NCBI GenBank assembly: GCA_027382625.1
Contig: JAJKFJ010021977.1
Location: 85,841 to 149,840, forward strand
Length of the DNA: 64,000 nt
Source of the DNA: Tetmemena sp. SeJ-2015
Taxonomy: Eukaryota > Ciliophora > Spirotrichea > Sporadotrichida > Oxytrichidae
Reading direction: 5' to 3'
The notes under the pieces are model-generated. The model was given only the letters and a program-made list of their open reading frames with translations, was not told where the DNA came from and made no database searches. Shown here one piece after another: positions 22,809 to 33,801 of the stretch (position 1 is its first letter; each line of letters begins with the position of its first letter). Both the position numbers and the translations under genes were made by a program.

Positions 22809-23158
22809 CTCTTCGTCTTTTTTACGCTCAAATTATTTTGTGATTTCTAAATTTAAATTTATAACTAAATATTTTATAGCTAAATTTCTAAGTTATTTTA
22901 TTTAATATCTTCAAAGCAATTAATATAAGAATTATTTAAACATGGTCAATTTTTTTAGTCAATGAACTAATCTTTCAAAAAATAATATAAGCTTTAACAT
23001 TTAAATTTTTCTACTTTAATATTGGCTCTAATTCTTAGAAATATGATTTAAATATAATAAAATTAGCTATTTATAAATGTAAACAATCAGACACAGCCAA
23101 CTTTTAAGTATTTTCCTGAAGTTAATAAAATATTTAAAGTTAAACTTAATTTTAAATA
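22809..23158. other. Intergenic, very AT-rich, head-to-head promoters
   Basis: About 350 bases, mostly A/T, between divergent genes. No motif I can name. Confidence 0.5.
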
Positions 23159-24159
23159 ATGGTAAGCTTAGCTAAAATATAATTATGATATCTTTCTTAA
23201 AATCATTATAATTTTTAATTTTATTTTATAGAAGGATAGCTTAAGACAAGTACAGGATGCAGCTCAAAAGAAATTGATAATGGCTTGGCAGTAACTCGTT
23301 GAGTGTACTGAGCGCTTGGGTTGAGGCGATAAATTATCAACCCTCTTAGCTATCTCAAAGCTAGGTTCGCTTGAATGTGCGATTAAACATTTGACTTCAG
23401 ATAAAAGATCCTCAAAACTTCAAAAGTCTAAATTAAGATACAAAATCAGGTAAGAAATTGACAGATCTTTGTTTTCTTTCTCATCTTAAATTACTAAATT
23501 ACTCAAATTACATGAGCTCACAAACTTTTTGAGCAACAATAAAGAAACCAACTATTTTTAATATGGAGTATTGAATTTAGGGAGAAACAAAACTCAATTT
23601 TTAAAGAATGAACAAAATGACTAGCACCTTGGGTCTAAGAAATAAATGTAAGTAGAAATTAAACAAAATTTAGCAGAGATCTTCCTGAAAGAAAAGTGCA
23701 GCTATATATTATTAGATTAATATATATTTAAAGCTCTTTAATTTAGAAACAAAATATGACTTAAGGCGTGTTCTTCAAATCGCATATGATTCTCAAAAAC
23801 AGTAGATGCTTAAAATTTACAGGGTAGCCAACTTATAAGGAGGCACTGAATTAGAAATACCAGCTTAAATCAAAAACATAAATAAAGCATCATAAACAGT
23901 AGCATTCAGACTTTAATCTTAGTTATTATCGCTAGACCTCCCTCTCAGGTTCGTTTATATGTTAATATGATGTTCTAAAATCATAAAAGTGATAGGCCCT
24001 AGCAATTCTAAGCAAAAATTAGAAGCAAATCATCTGCAGTTTTTAGAACAACACTTAAGCATAAATTTAGAGTTGATATACCTAGAATGCTATTCCAAAT
24101 CATTAAATAAGAAGACTAATTACTCTTGCAAGGGAAAAGAATTTAATGGATTGCTTTGA
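23159..24159 (+). CDS. Unknown helical protein with many introns
   Basis: Not recognised. ATG at 23159 is followed at once by a GT-AG intron (23162-23231). The exon reads KDSLRQVQDAAQKKLIMAWQ and LVECTERLG. An in-frame TGA at 23321-23324 then interrupts, after which GDKLSTLLAISKLGSLECAI continues in the same frame (see the 6-nt candidate IES). Later exons: LHELTNFLSNNKETNYFQYG (about 23505), YDLRRVLQIAYDSQKQMLKI (about 23755), LEANHLQFLEQHLSINLELI (about 24020). TGA 24157-24159. All-helical and Leu-rich, with no enzyme motif. Confidence 0.5.
23319..23324 (+). other. Candidate 6-nt IES, pointer GG, removing a TGA
   Basis: Dropping GGTTGA between GG at 23319 and GG at 23325 turns ERLG-stop-GDKL into ERLGDKLSTLL in frame. 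A sequencing error is the alternative. Confidence 0.3.
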
Positions 24160-24390
24160 AAATAACTTCGTTAAAAAAGAGCCCTTCATTAATGAATAAT
24201 GAAAAGGCTTTAATTGGTTTAACTCATAGACCTGTGGCATCAATGTAACCCTGCAGTGTAATTATTTGCAATATTAGAGACTCTTACATGAATTTAAAAT
24301 TCAATGAATCACAAGACTTAACAGCTAATACAGCCTGGTATGCGAAGCTGAATTCTAAGCAAGCAGCGGACTATTGCTGAGCAGTCTGCT

Positions 24391-26032
24391 TCAAATATCA
24401 TAAAGGCAAACTTAATTCAAAGCGGCTGTAAGAGATTATATAAATGCTCCCGAGATCCAATCGCAAGGCAAGTGCTTCACATGCAACGCGATGTCAGAGA
24501 GGAGTTTGAGCTTTTTCAGAGATCTTAAGGAGGAATTACTGATACTGCTTCTACTCTCGATGCCTTGCAAGAAAGCTTGATTCAATAAATCGTTCTTTTT
24601 AATTAGAGAGAAAAACCTTTCCACAGGAGCAAGTTGAAATTGGTAAGGTCCTAAAAACATCACAGGGATATTGTATTATCTAAGCTTTTGCATCATAAGC
24701 GAGCTTCTATGGTAAGAGGCATTATCAAGCAAAATCACAGTATTCCTCCTCCAATCGGGAGTTTCATCGCTCAATTTTTTTATTAGCAGACAAAGGAAAT
24801 TTAAGACTGCTTTGCTATTATTTCTTCCTTTATTTATTGTGAAGAAAGCTCTGTTTTCTGAGCTCACTCCGGCAATAATGCTGACTTGATTTAGGCGCAT
24901 AGAATCAAAGGAAAAGTTTGCCTTTCCCTTCTTTTACCAGGACTTCGTCCTACCGTCTGTAAATCTTAAAATGCTCTCATCAATATTGATCAACCTCTTT
25001 CCCTGATGAAGCAGGTTTATAAAATTTTCAGCAGCTGCTTATCTCTGTAGTTTAACTGATTCTGAATTTACCCTTTTGCTGAGTAAATATCGCTTTCGGT
25101 AAGAGTATCCAGCTTCCTCTCGTAGAAATAAGCGAAGAGCTGTCTTAGAAATTTTTTAAGAAAACTGAAGTGAATAGAGTTGCTATAGATATTTACAGCT
25201 TGGAATTTCTCTATGAGTTGAAAGTACCTGATTCAAGAACGCTCTTCGTTCACCAACGATAATCTTTCCTCTTCGACCTAGATAATTCTTAAGAGAGGTT
25301 TTCTACAAGACCTAAGGTTTTTCCTTTCTGTTTTTATCATTATACTTTCTCGTTGCTTATCGCTTGCAAGTTTAAATTTCCCTCATTACGAACCTTAGAA
25401 GCACTCCGCGAGGCTTTGTGGTAACACTTATTTTCGTTTTTGCTTGAGAAAGGCTTGCTTATAAAGTCTTGCTCACCCTGATCAAAATATAGCTCAGCAT
25501 TGAATCCTTTAAAAGCTTAAAGCTTGGATCTAAGAAAATCATCAGATTTTTGTTATTTTTCTTAAATGGAGAGATTTTCTCTGTCAATACTGTCAATAAA
25601 TGAAAGGAGCCCTTAAACTTCATCTGAATCTTGCTTATGTTGCAGTGATAGGCACTTTAGAGCAAGAGTGCTAGACACGTGGCTATAATTAAGGCTTGTC
25701 TCATGCTCATCCTTTAAGGTTTTTTAAATTAGCATCCTTGGGTCATATATCGCGTATTTCGGTTCCTAAGGAGGCATTCACTTTAACACCTCTTTTTGAA
25801 GTTTCTCTAGCGTCTCATCAGAGATAGCACTTGCTCCTATAATTTCGTTATCGGAGACGCAACACTCTATAAGTCTTGTTCCAAAATAGTTTTGTAACTT
25901 TTCTGCCCCTTAAAATTAATTACTATCTGAGTCTTCGCTGCTAGAAAGGTTTGCATCTTGCTTTAAAAATCGAGATGGCTGAGATGAAAAGAAATCAGTT
26001 ATCTTGGTTTTCATATGTTTAAAAGCTTGCAT
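24391..26032 (-). pseudogene. Tc1/mariner-IS630-type DDE transposase, damaged
   Basis: The C-terminal 390 codons are open and show the DDE triad context: LINIDESILRFTDGRTKSW (first Asp), VILLDNASYHRSSLMM (second Asp, typical IS630/Tc1 DNA-HR block), LGPYQFQLAPVERFFSLIKK (Glu). Upstream is a helix-turn-helix-like region (SYRKRYLLSKRVNSESVKLQ). The N-terminal 180 codons (from 26032 or the ATG at 26014) begin MKTKITDFFSS and contain one in-frame TGA near 25780 and a +1 shift near 25345 at an AAA run. Either the copy is decayed or the assembly has errors here. I found no convincing terminal inverted repeats and no C4A4-type ends, so it does not look like an intact TBE element. It could be a germline-limited transposon or a domesticated gene. 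Confidence 0.8.
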
Positions 26033-26213
26033 GTTTAGGCTTTGGTAGGAAATTATGTTCAACTAAGTGGAATCTTTTATAGAGAAATCTGCTGCTGCTA
26101 AAGTTATTCTACTTTTGAATAGAAGAGCTCCTTCCTATTTAATCAGTATTAATATTTTATAGTTTATTATTAATTAATAGTTTTCGTACATTGAATCACC
26201 ATCATCAGAGCAC

Positions 26214-26985
26214 ATGGAAAGCAGTAATGGTCTCTAGAATGTGAATGTCTAAGAAGTAAGGCAAAAGATTGGGTCTAAAAAAGAGCTCTATGACTTCCTC
26301 ACTTAAGAATGCAACGCTTATCTTCCAAAAATAACTTGTACAAATGTATATTTTCTTAAGTCCATAATAGATGGAAGTAAAAATGTAAATTACCTTTTGA
26401 GCTTATTCTTGTTTAGTACATTAAACGAAGTCAAGTAGTTGTCTCTGCAATTCCTTAAATTGAGGGTTTAACTGCTGATGATTTTATTTCTTATGCATCT
26501 AGAAGCTAGAATCATCTGAGCTATCTCCCTGATTAATGCGATTGGCTTCATTTAGATAAGAGATGGATTTGCGATGTCCTAATGACTCTGGATAGGGATG
26601 GAGTTAGTCGAATGGTCTAAAATGCTAAGCAGCAGAGGAAGGAAAGGTTTGATAAATCTAACAACTCATTGATATAAATGAAACCAGAGTTCGTGCAAGC
26701 CTTAAATAACACTCTCATGTTCAGCTGTAAATATATCGTCTTTTCATTTTATTTTAAGAACAAAAGGGGAGATCAGCTTTTCTTCTTAAGCCAGGAGCTC
26801 AAAGGAAAAGAAAGTAAAATCAGATTGAAGAGGTAAAAGAAGAGGAGATCCAATTAAACTCTTCGAAGCAAAAGTATCTCGAGTAAAATAAAAGAATCAG
26901 ACAAGAGGTCAAAGACCTATAAGACTAAGTAGAGGAATTGCACGACTACAAAAATTTGGTAATGCAACTTCAATTTTTAATTTTT
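26214..26985 (+). CDS. Unknown protein with C-terminal coiled coil; 3' end lost in corrupted sequence
   Basis: Not recognised. ATG at 26214 gives MESSNGLQNVNVQEVRQKIG and KKELYDFLTQECNAYLPKIT. GT-AG introns at about 26389-26421 and 26725-26758. The middle exon reads SQVVVSAIPQIEGLTADDFI and DWLHLDKRWICDVLMTLDRD, a compact mixed domain. The end is basic then coiled coil (KPGAQRKRKQNQIEEVKEEE; RIRQEVKDLQDQVEELHDYK). The frame runs into the poor-quality patch starting at about 26985, so the true stop is not visible. Confidence 0.5.
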
Positions 26986-27370
26986 TAAAGGGGGGAACCC
27001 TTTTTTAACTCCGTTTCCAAAATAAAAACTAAAGGATGGTTTTAGGTTTAATTTTGGGAAAATTTTTTAAGTTTAAAAGTTTTAAATTTTTAAGTTAAGT
27101 TCAAATTGTGCCTTGATTATTCGAGGGTTTTTAAGAGTGTTTTTAAAAACCCCCACCTCGCTTTATATTCCGGGGCTCTTGGCTATATCCTTGTACTCTT
27201 TTCTGCAAAATGCTTTTGCCCGCAGGAAAACCTTAAAAGGGAAATTTAACTACATTTTTTCTAACAGTCTCTTTGCCTTCTTATTTATGGGAAACGACCA
27301 AAAATTTTTTAAGAAGGGTGGGAAACGCATCACTTTTCTTGAGTGTGGTGATCTCCTTTGTTGACCGTTT
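26985..27370. other. Low-quality sequence patch
   Basis: Homopolymer-rich text (GGGGG, TTTTTT, CCCCC, AAAAA in close succession) that breaks the coding frame entering from the left and resembles nothing else in the window except 28330-29520. Probably a badly polished or gap-filled stretch. Confidence 0.6.
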
Positions 27371-27490
27371 TGCATCTCTCTTTTTCTTTTGCAAAGGCAT
27401 ATCCTCTAGGCTGATCTGAGACTGAACTAAATTTGGAAAGGGCTACACTACCTCATTTAGCTCTTCATTCCTTTTTCCTACAAAGCCTTA

Positions 27491-30400
27491 TCAATAAAAA
27501 TACAATTAATTACCGATACTCTCAGAAATCTAGATCTCAGTATTCACGCGAGAAAAATCAGGAGGCTAGGAGAAGCTTGCATTCTTCAAGCATGAGTTGG
27601 GATGAGTTTTGTGAAATCTTTCTAACTTCCCACTAAGCGAGGAGTTTGTCTTTTCAAGCTATGAACCGTCTGACTTCATTTCTGGTTCCTTAACTTCCTC
27701 ATCAATCTCGCAGACCAAAGAGGATAAAATATCGACAAGTTTATTGCTCTCTTCAAGTTTTTGAGGAATAGTTTACGACAAAATTGCCTGAAGTTTAGAA
27801 AACTTTATATGGATTTCGTTCTCTAAGAATTCTTAACGGCATTAAATCGCTTATTCCACAGTATCCTAGGAGCCTGTTATTAAAAGCAAATGCCTCCATT
27901 AACCTCTTTTATCTAAGCGGCCTACTCTCCCAACTACCTAAGTCATAGATCTTTTTGAAAAAATGTCAGCAATAATTAGATACAAGCCTCCATTTGACTC
28001 AATTTCTTTAGAAGAGGAAAGATCAGTGCCTCTTCCTTAAAGCTCTGATAAGAGATATACTGCGTATCTCTTTTAAGCGTTTTTAACATTAAATTTTCCC
28101 TCCATCTAAGCGTCCACTTTGGATCCTTTCAGCCCTTTAAGGCTGAAAAACTCTAGCTCCTTAAACTTTTTGAAATATGTCTCTATCATCGCGTAGGCAC
28201 CACCTGCCACAATAATAACTGGAGTTTAGAGAGTTTGTTTCATAGATACTTCGTAGAGATACTTGCAATACTCCTACTAACTGCCATTCATAAGTTTATC
28301 TTGGAGATGAACTTTTCTATCGCTAAAAGGGGGCATTTAAAAAGTTGGGGAAATTTTAAACCCCACTAAGCTTGAAAGCTAAAGGGCCAGGCCCAAAACT
28401 CTTCCTTCCCAATTTAAAGAAGACCCGTAAGTCCCAAAAACTCGATTGAAAGATTTAAAAAAAGCATATTAGTCGTGGGATTTTTTTAAGCGCTCCCCCC
28501 CCAAAAAGAATCCAAACGTATTCATCCAATAATAAGGGAAAAGCAATTAAAAAATCATTTTTTGGGAGTTTTCTCTCTTTCCCCTTACTTACTCAAAAGT
28601 AAGGCTAAGTCAAAAAATAATCCCCCTTTTTTTTTTATCAATTTGGTTTTAGTTAGGGACTTAAACCTAATTTTTAAATTTCTAGGACTGAAATCGTTTT
28701 TTATTTTCTCAGGGACTAAATAATGCTTTTTCCCATAATAAAAATGGGTTTTTTCAAACCTTTTTTTTCTAGCGTCATTGCAAGTATAAGGGGGAAAAAA
28801 GAGTCTTTCCATTTCCCAAAGCCAAAGTTTAAAAAATGTAAAATGGCCTGCTTTCCCAAATTAAAATAAATTAATGCAGGGGCTTTTCAAAAAAATTAAT
28901 TTAAATCCGAGGGGGGTTTTTCTATTGTAAAAAATATGCTCAGACGGTTTTTGGCCCCTTTTTCCCCCTAATAAACAAAGCAAAATTTTTAAACTTAATC
29001 ATTAGCCTTTATTGAGGGGTTTTTGAATCTCCCGATCATTTTGTAGTATTTAAATGACTTGAGAAGTCCTTAACACTTTTTTGGGTTCCTTTAGAAAATT
29101 TTTTTAAAATTAAAAACCCAGAGTTACCATTGATCAAAATCAGCTATTAAATAGGTTTTATTTCCTTAAATTCCCCTTTTCAATTTTAAAAACCCTTGTA
29201 ATTTGGGAAACTTTTACAAATAATTTTCTTTTTATTTTTTACACCCAGTTTTTATTTCTCTCCTTTAGTTCAAACCCAAAAACTGCGAGATAAAAAGGGT
29301 AAAACTGGCTAATCTTTGAAAATCCCATTGCTTTATGAAAATGTCCGATTGATATTTTATCATCAGTCAAGATCGCTAAACACCCCGAAAATAGCGCCAA
29401 AACTGCACAAAAAATTTTCCCAACTAATTGATTGGTAAAAACTCCGGGAAAAAGCCGGGAAAACCCCTGATCCTCCCTTTTTTTAAATTTGGGAAAGAAT
29501 GGCTTATTTGGGATTGGGAAAAGGGATTTGGGAGAAGCCTAATTACTTGAGGATCCACCTTGTAAGTAGCAAACGTCCCAACCATTAAGGGAATGATACC
29601 TATGTTCTTGCTATCTAACAGAGCGAGCTGCTCTTATTATTTAGAAAAAGACTCAACTTAATTTATGAAGATGTAGTTAGCGAGTCCTAAAGTTTACTCT
29701 GAATTGGGTCGAACTGCTAAAAGAGTCATTGCGTTTTTAAGAAGGTTGTCGTCAATCATTATCACCTCATCTCGATAATAGAGTAGGGATTAGACAAATA
29801 GCCTAGTTTTAATTTAGAGATCAAGACCAGAGTTTAGATTAAGCTCATGGATAAGTCGAAACATTCCGTCATAGAAGTTTGATGAACAAGTTGATTTCAG
29901 ACTAATCAGAAACTCCAGCAAGCTCTAACTGTTCCTCTTGCACATCACTTCCAAAAATTGGTATCTATCTGTTGGTTTAAGTAGCATGTATTCTCTCAAG
30001 TAATTAGAGGTCACCTCAGAGGATATCTTTGCGCCATAGTTAGCTTGTGGGGTGAGGCTTGACTGTCCCGAATTTGCTTATGCTTTTGGCTTCTAAAATG
30101 GGATATATGACTATGGAAGCTAACTCATATCTAGAATAACTTTTGGGGACTACTCTAACCTTTGTGTTTAGACTCCTATCACAGACCTAGTAGTGGGCTT
30201 GCATGTTTAGTTCAGAACATACTTGCTTATAAATCTGGGTAGGTCTTTTGAGTTTTTTAAAGGCTTGAATTCCTCAAGCTCTAAGAGAGCATCAATGTCA
30301 AAGTCATGTTAGGGTAAAATGAGCTTAGCTTTATCTATGAGCTCGGGGTGCTCGGCCCCTTTGTATTCTGGCTTCCTTCCTCTCTTTCTTAGCGTAGTAT

Positions 30401-30578
30401 CCTAGCTTTAAACTGGCTATTTCAAATTCATAGACTCTGTAGTGTCGATTTCTCTGTATTGCAGGCTGTTTGGCTTAAGAATATCATCAAGCTTCTCTTC
30501 TTCTGGTAAAACATCTTGAATTGTTTGTTAAGAGGACAAGTTCGCCTCTAGCTGTTTTTTTGAATTTGAAGTGCTCAT
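27491..30578 (-). CDS. SecA-like (DEAD/SEC-C helicase-fold) ATPase family protein, middle corrupted
   Basis: N-terminal part, 30578 to about 29520: one open frame of about 350 codons starting MSTSNSKKQLEANLSSQQ. It has a helical region with LREYMLLKPTDRYQFLEVMC and LIHELNLNSGLDLQIKTRLF. C-terminal part, about 28320 to 27491: helicase lobe 2 with motif V/VI-like strings LLSELQGRGTDLSSSKEIE, GGLYLIIADIFSKRSMTQVV and VGRVGRLDKRGQW. This is the SecA pattern (AGRGTDI, GGLHVI, RSGRQGD). It then has a Glu/Ser-rich tail and TGA at 27491. SecA-like genes are known as an expanded family in ciliates; their role there is not established. The Walker A/B region should lie in 28330-29520, where the sequence is unusable. 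Confidence 0.7.
28330..29520. other. Low-quality sequence patch inside the SecA-like gene
   Basis: About 1.2 kb with stretched homopolymers on both strands (C8, T10, G5 runs) and no continuous frame, flanked on both sides by clean coding sequence of one gene. Its composition differs sharply from the rest. Most likely uncorrected long-read error; a real insertion cannot be excluded from sequence alone. Confidence 0.7.
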
Positions 30579-30720
30579 CTTAATTAAGGCGGGCTTTTTT
30601 CTAATTTAAAATTATTAAGAATAAAGAGGCAGTCTTATTTAAATCTTAATTAATTCTTAAAGAAAACTCCACAGTCTTAATTCAAAAAGTGAGTAAAAGA
30701 GAAGGGATTTGAGCCTTAAC

Positions 30721-32160
30721 TCAGCGAATTTTGACGGGTTCAACCCGAGAGATATCGATTGACTGGGTTTTGTTTCGATCATCATAATGAAGAAATCCAA
30801 TCTGGAAAATTTGATCCTTGAAACTCTCGCAGCCTCAGTTCACATTCCTAAACTTATACTTTTTCTTATTTAGGGACTGTTACTTTGGTATAAATTTCAA
30901 AATTCCAAGTCCTTCGCTGAAGGTTTAAAATTTATTTGACCCCAAGAGCATGATCTACTTGGCCCTTATCAGTTAATTCTCAGGAAATCTACTTTTTATG
31001 AACAAAGAGTAAAAATCGGTTTGAGATTTTATTAAGAATGGCTAATGATCATACAGCAGCTTAAACATCACACCAATAAAAATATTGCAGATCATATCTT
31101 AAGGAAAGATAATATTTGGATTCAGTAGCTCATATGCTTTATTTCTTCCACGAATTAAATACAAGACAAGCAATAATTCTTGTTCATCCTGGTGAGAGGA
31201 AGTTCAAGATTATCAGAAAGACAAGGTTAAATAGACTTATTTAAAAGGTTCAATTCTTAAATCCAAATTAAGCGCTTCATCCAAAATCGTAAATTAAATT
31301 TGAATATTCACTTTAATTTTCAAAATTTTTACCTTATTCTTATTGTTATAGCTCTAGTTTAAAGTGCTATTTAAATGCTACTACCCCAGAGTTTTCTACG
31401 CAAATTTCAAGTCAATAATGCTTTCATTCTAATTGGAAGAATTCAGCTTAGAATTGTGGCTATGCGTGTTGTAGCCATCATTACTCAGAGAGTCACTTAA
31501 AGTAACTTAGCTGTAAATTAATTTCTGATTATTTCCTAGAGCCGAGTGAACTCTCCCCTAATTGCTCTAAGAAACAGGCTGATGAGTGGCTTATGTGCTT
31601 GCACTCATCTTTTATTGCAGATAGTTGAGATAGTTGTGCTGTTACTTGAAAATCTATTGATTGCTGTTATTATCCTGATTAGGTTGTAAGGAACTATATA
31701 TTTTCTCATCGTCATCTGAAGCCAAAGACAGTACTTCAACTTTGTTGTAAGCTTTCACTTTTTCTGAGATGGGAATTTTTCCTTGTTAATAAATTTAATC
31801 TATACAAATAGATTAATGAGCTTTATGAGCACTGTTAAATTGAAACTGGTTTTGAATTTATTGTTGGGGGTAGCTTGGATGTTCGATTTTCAAATTTGAG
31901 TTGAGCTGATGTAATTACTAAGTATCAAATAATTATTCCTGTTCAAGATGCGAGTTATAATTATTCTGTTTCCCAAAATTCATAGTCTACTGACTCTCAT
32001 AGCAGCTCTCTTAATTGTCGAAAGTTGTATACTTATAGCCATTTGAACTCAAACAACTTTGATTCTTTGAATTTTGAGTCTAGTGCACAGGCGAAAAGGT
32101 TTACTTATAGACTGCCTAATTATAAGTGGGCGAGCCTCTTATTAATTCTTTTTTAGCATT
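30721..32160 (-). CDS. Unknown protein: Q/N-rich N-terminus, folded C-terminal domain
   Basis: Not recognised. Likely start 32160 (MLKKNQQEARPLIIRQ), a frame change near 32110, then a long Q/N/S-rich stretch (MNFGKQNNYNSHLEQEQLFD). A GT-AG intron follows at about 31258-31334. The C-terminal domain, about 180 residues, reads ELLLVLYLIRGRNKAYELLN, VMFKLLYDHQPFLIKSQTDF and SFKDQIFQIGFLHYDDRNKT, ending SIDISRVEPVKIR with TGA 30721. An in-frame TGA near 30835 sits in a possible 6-nt IES. The hydrophobic pattern suggests a helical fold; no catalytic motif seen. Confidence 0.5.
30830..30835 (-). other. Candidate 6-nt IES, pointer CTG (CAG on +), removing a TGA
   Basis: CAG at 30830 and 30836. Dropping six bases removes the in-frame TGA and joins FRNVN to CESFKDQIFQ. 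A 27-nt GT-AG intron is an alternative reading. Confidence 0.3.
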
Positions 32161-32467
32161 AAAAAATAAGAAGTAAAAGAACCAATTCTAAAGAATAATA
32201 AAGTCTTATGAAATAGAAATGAAAGAAAATTGGTTATCTTAATTTATTTAAGCATGAGTAGAGGCGCTGTTTTAATTCATCTTTAAATTTATTAAATTAT
32301 GTGTTATCGTTATAATTTTGTGTAATTAATTCAGTAGGATTAAAGTGGTTACTCCGATTATACTCTATCGCATTCTAATCGTGATTAAAGTGAGTGATTC
32401 CCTTGTGTATGATTAAGTTTGCAATGATGACTTAATAATTATATCTTTAACTTCACTCAAAATCATT

Positions 32468-33789
32468 ATGCTTTCCAAAAAGCTAGCCATCGACCACATC
32501 CCCCACCTCATCAAAGGAAAGAGAGTCCTCATGAGAGTTGACTTCAACGTTCCCATCAAGGAGGGCAAGATCAAGGATCTTACCAGAATTCAGGGCGCAC
32601 TCCCCTCAATCAACTACTGTCTTGAGAATGGAGCTGAGTCTGTTGTTCTCATGAGTCACTTAGGCAGACCTGATGGCCAGAGAGTAGAGAAGCACTCCCT
32701 CAAGCCTGTGCTCCCAGCCCTCGAAGACCTACTCAAGAAAAAGGTACAGTTCCTCGATGATTGCGTTGGCTCCGAGGTGGAGAGAGAGTGCAAGTCAGCT
32801 TCCAAGGGAAAGGTCATTCTTCTTGAAAACTTGAGATTCCATCTTGCAGAGGAGGGCAAAGGAGTAATCAATGGAGAGAAGGTTAAGGCAACCAAGGAAG
32901 ACATTGCTGCTTTCAGAAAGTCACTTACCAGCCTTGGAGAACTCTATGTTAACGATGCCTTTGGTACTGCTCACAGAGCTCACTCTTCAATGGTAGGAGT
33001 TAACGTTGATACCAGAGCTGCTGGCTTCTTGCTCAAGAAGGAGCTTCAGTATTTCTCCAAGATTCTTGAGACTCCTGAGAGACCCCTCACTGTTGTGATG
33101 GGAGGAGCCAAGGTCGCTGATAAGATCCAACTCATCATGAAACTTCTCGAGTTGGCTGACGAGTTGATCAATTATGAGTAATATTTTTATCATTGGTGGA
33201 GGTATGGCCTTCACCTTCAACAAGGTTCTAGACGGTTCAAACATCGGTAAATCTCTTTTCGATGAGGAAGGTGCCAAGATTGTTCCAGACATCATTAAAA
33301 AGGCCAAGGATAGAGGAGTAAAGATCCACTTGCCAGTTGATGCAGTTGCTGCTGATAAGTTTGAAGAGTCTGCTGCTACTTAGCTTGTGGACCTCAAGAC
33401 TGGAGCTATTCCTGACGGATGGATGGGACTTGATATCGGCCCCAAGACTATTGAGCAAAACAGCAGAGTTATCTAAAGAGCTCTAAATTATATATACTAT
33501 AATGATTAACTTTTAATGAGCTAAGACTGTGTTCTGGAACGGACCCCAAGGAGTTTTTGAAATGGCACCTTTCTCAAAGGGATCTCTATCCATGCTAGAC
33601 GACATCATTAAGGCTACCTAGAGCGGAGCTACCTCAGTTGCTGGTGGCGGTGATACTGTTTCTCTCCTTGGAAAGGTCAAGGGAGCAGCTGACAAGTTCT
33701 CTCACGTCAGCACTGGAGGTGGTGCATCTCTTGAGCTTCTTGAAGGCAAACAACTTCCAGGAGTTGTTGCTCTTTCAGACAGACAATGA
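32468..33789 (+). CDS. PGK: Phosphoglycerate kinase
   Basis: Glycolytic enzyme that moves the phosphate of 1,3-bisphosphoglycerate to ADP. After removing two IESs (22 and 40 nt) the frame is 420 codons with TGA at 33787, the normal PGK length. Family motifs: [17 protein letters not shown] near the start, [85 protein letters not shown], and the C-terminal [11 protein letters not shown] and [18 protein letters not shown]. Codon use is GC-richer than neighbouring genes, as for a highly expressed protein. It contains one TAG and one TAA read as Gln. Its stop is 12 bases from the stop of the opposite-strand ankyrin gene. Confidence 0.97.
33167..33188 (+). other. IES, 22 nt, pointer ATCA, in PGK
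   Basis: ATCA at 33167 and 33189. Excision restores [14 protein letters not shown], the invariant PGK sequence. No splice signals. One of the clearest germline marks in the window. Confidence 0.93.
33478..33517 (+). other. IES, 40 nt, pointer GAGCT, in PGK
   Basis: GAGCT at 33478 and 33518. Excision restores [17 protein letters not shown]. The insert is AT-rich and contains an in-frame TGA. No GT-AG ends. Confidence 0.93.
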
Positions 33790-33801
33790 TTATGATGCTT
33801 T

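Noticed and set aside
24160..26213. Intact TBE transposon (C4A4 telomere-bearing ends, three genes)
   Set aside because: No C4A4 termini and no companion 22/57-kDa-type genes; only one transposase-like gene is present.
28585..28812. Minus-strand frame of 75 codons
   Set aside because: Lies wholly inside the low-quality patch.
32656..33458. Minus-strand frames opposite PGK
   Set aside because: Shadows of the strongly biased PGK codons.
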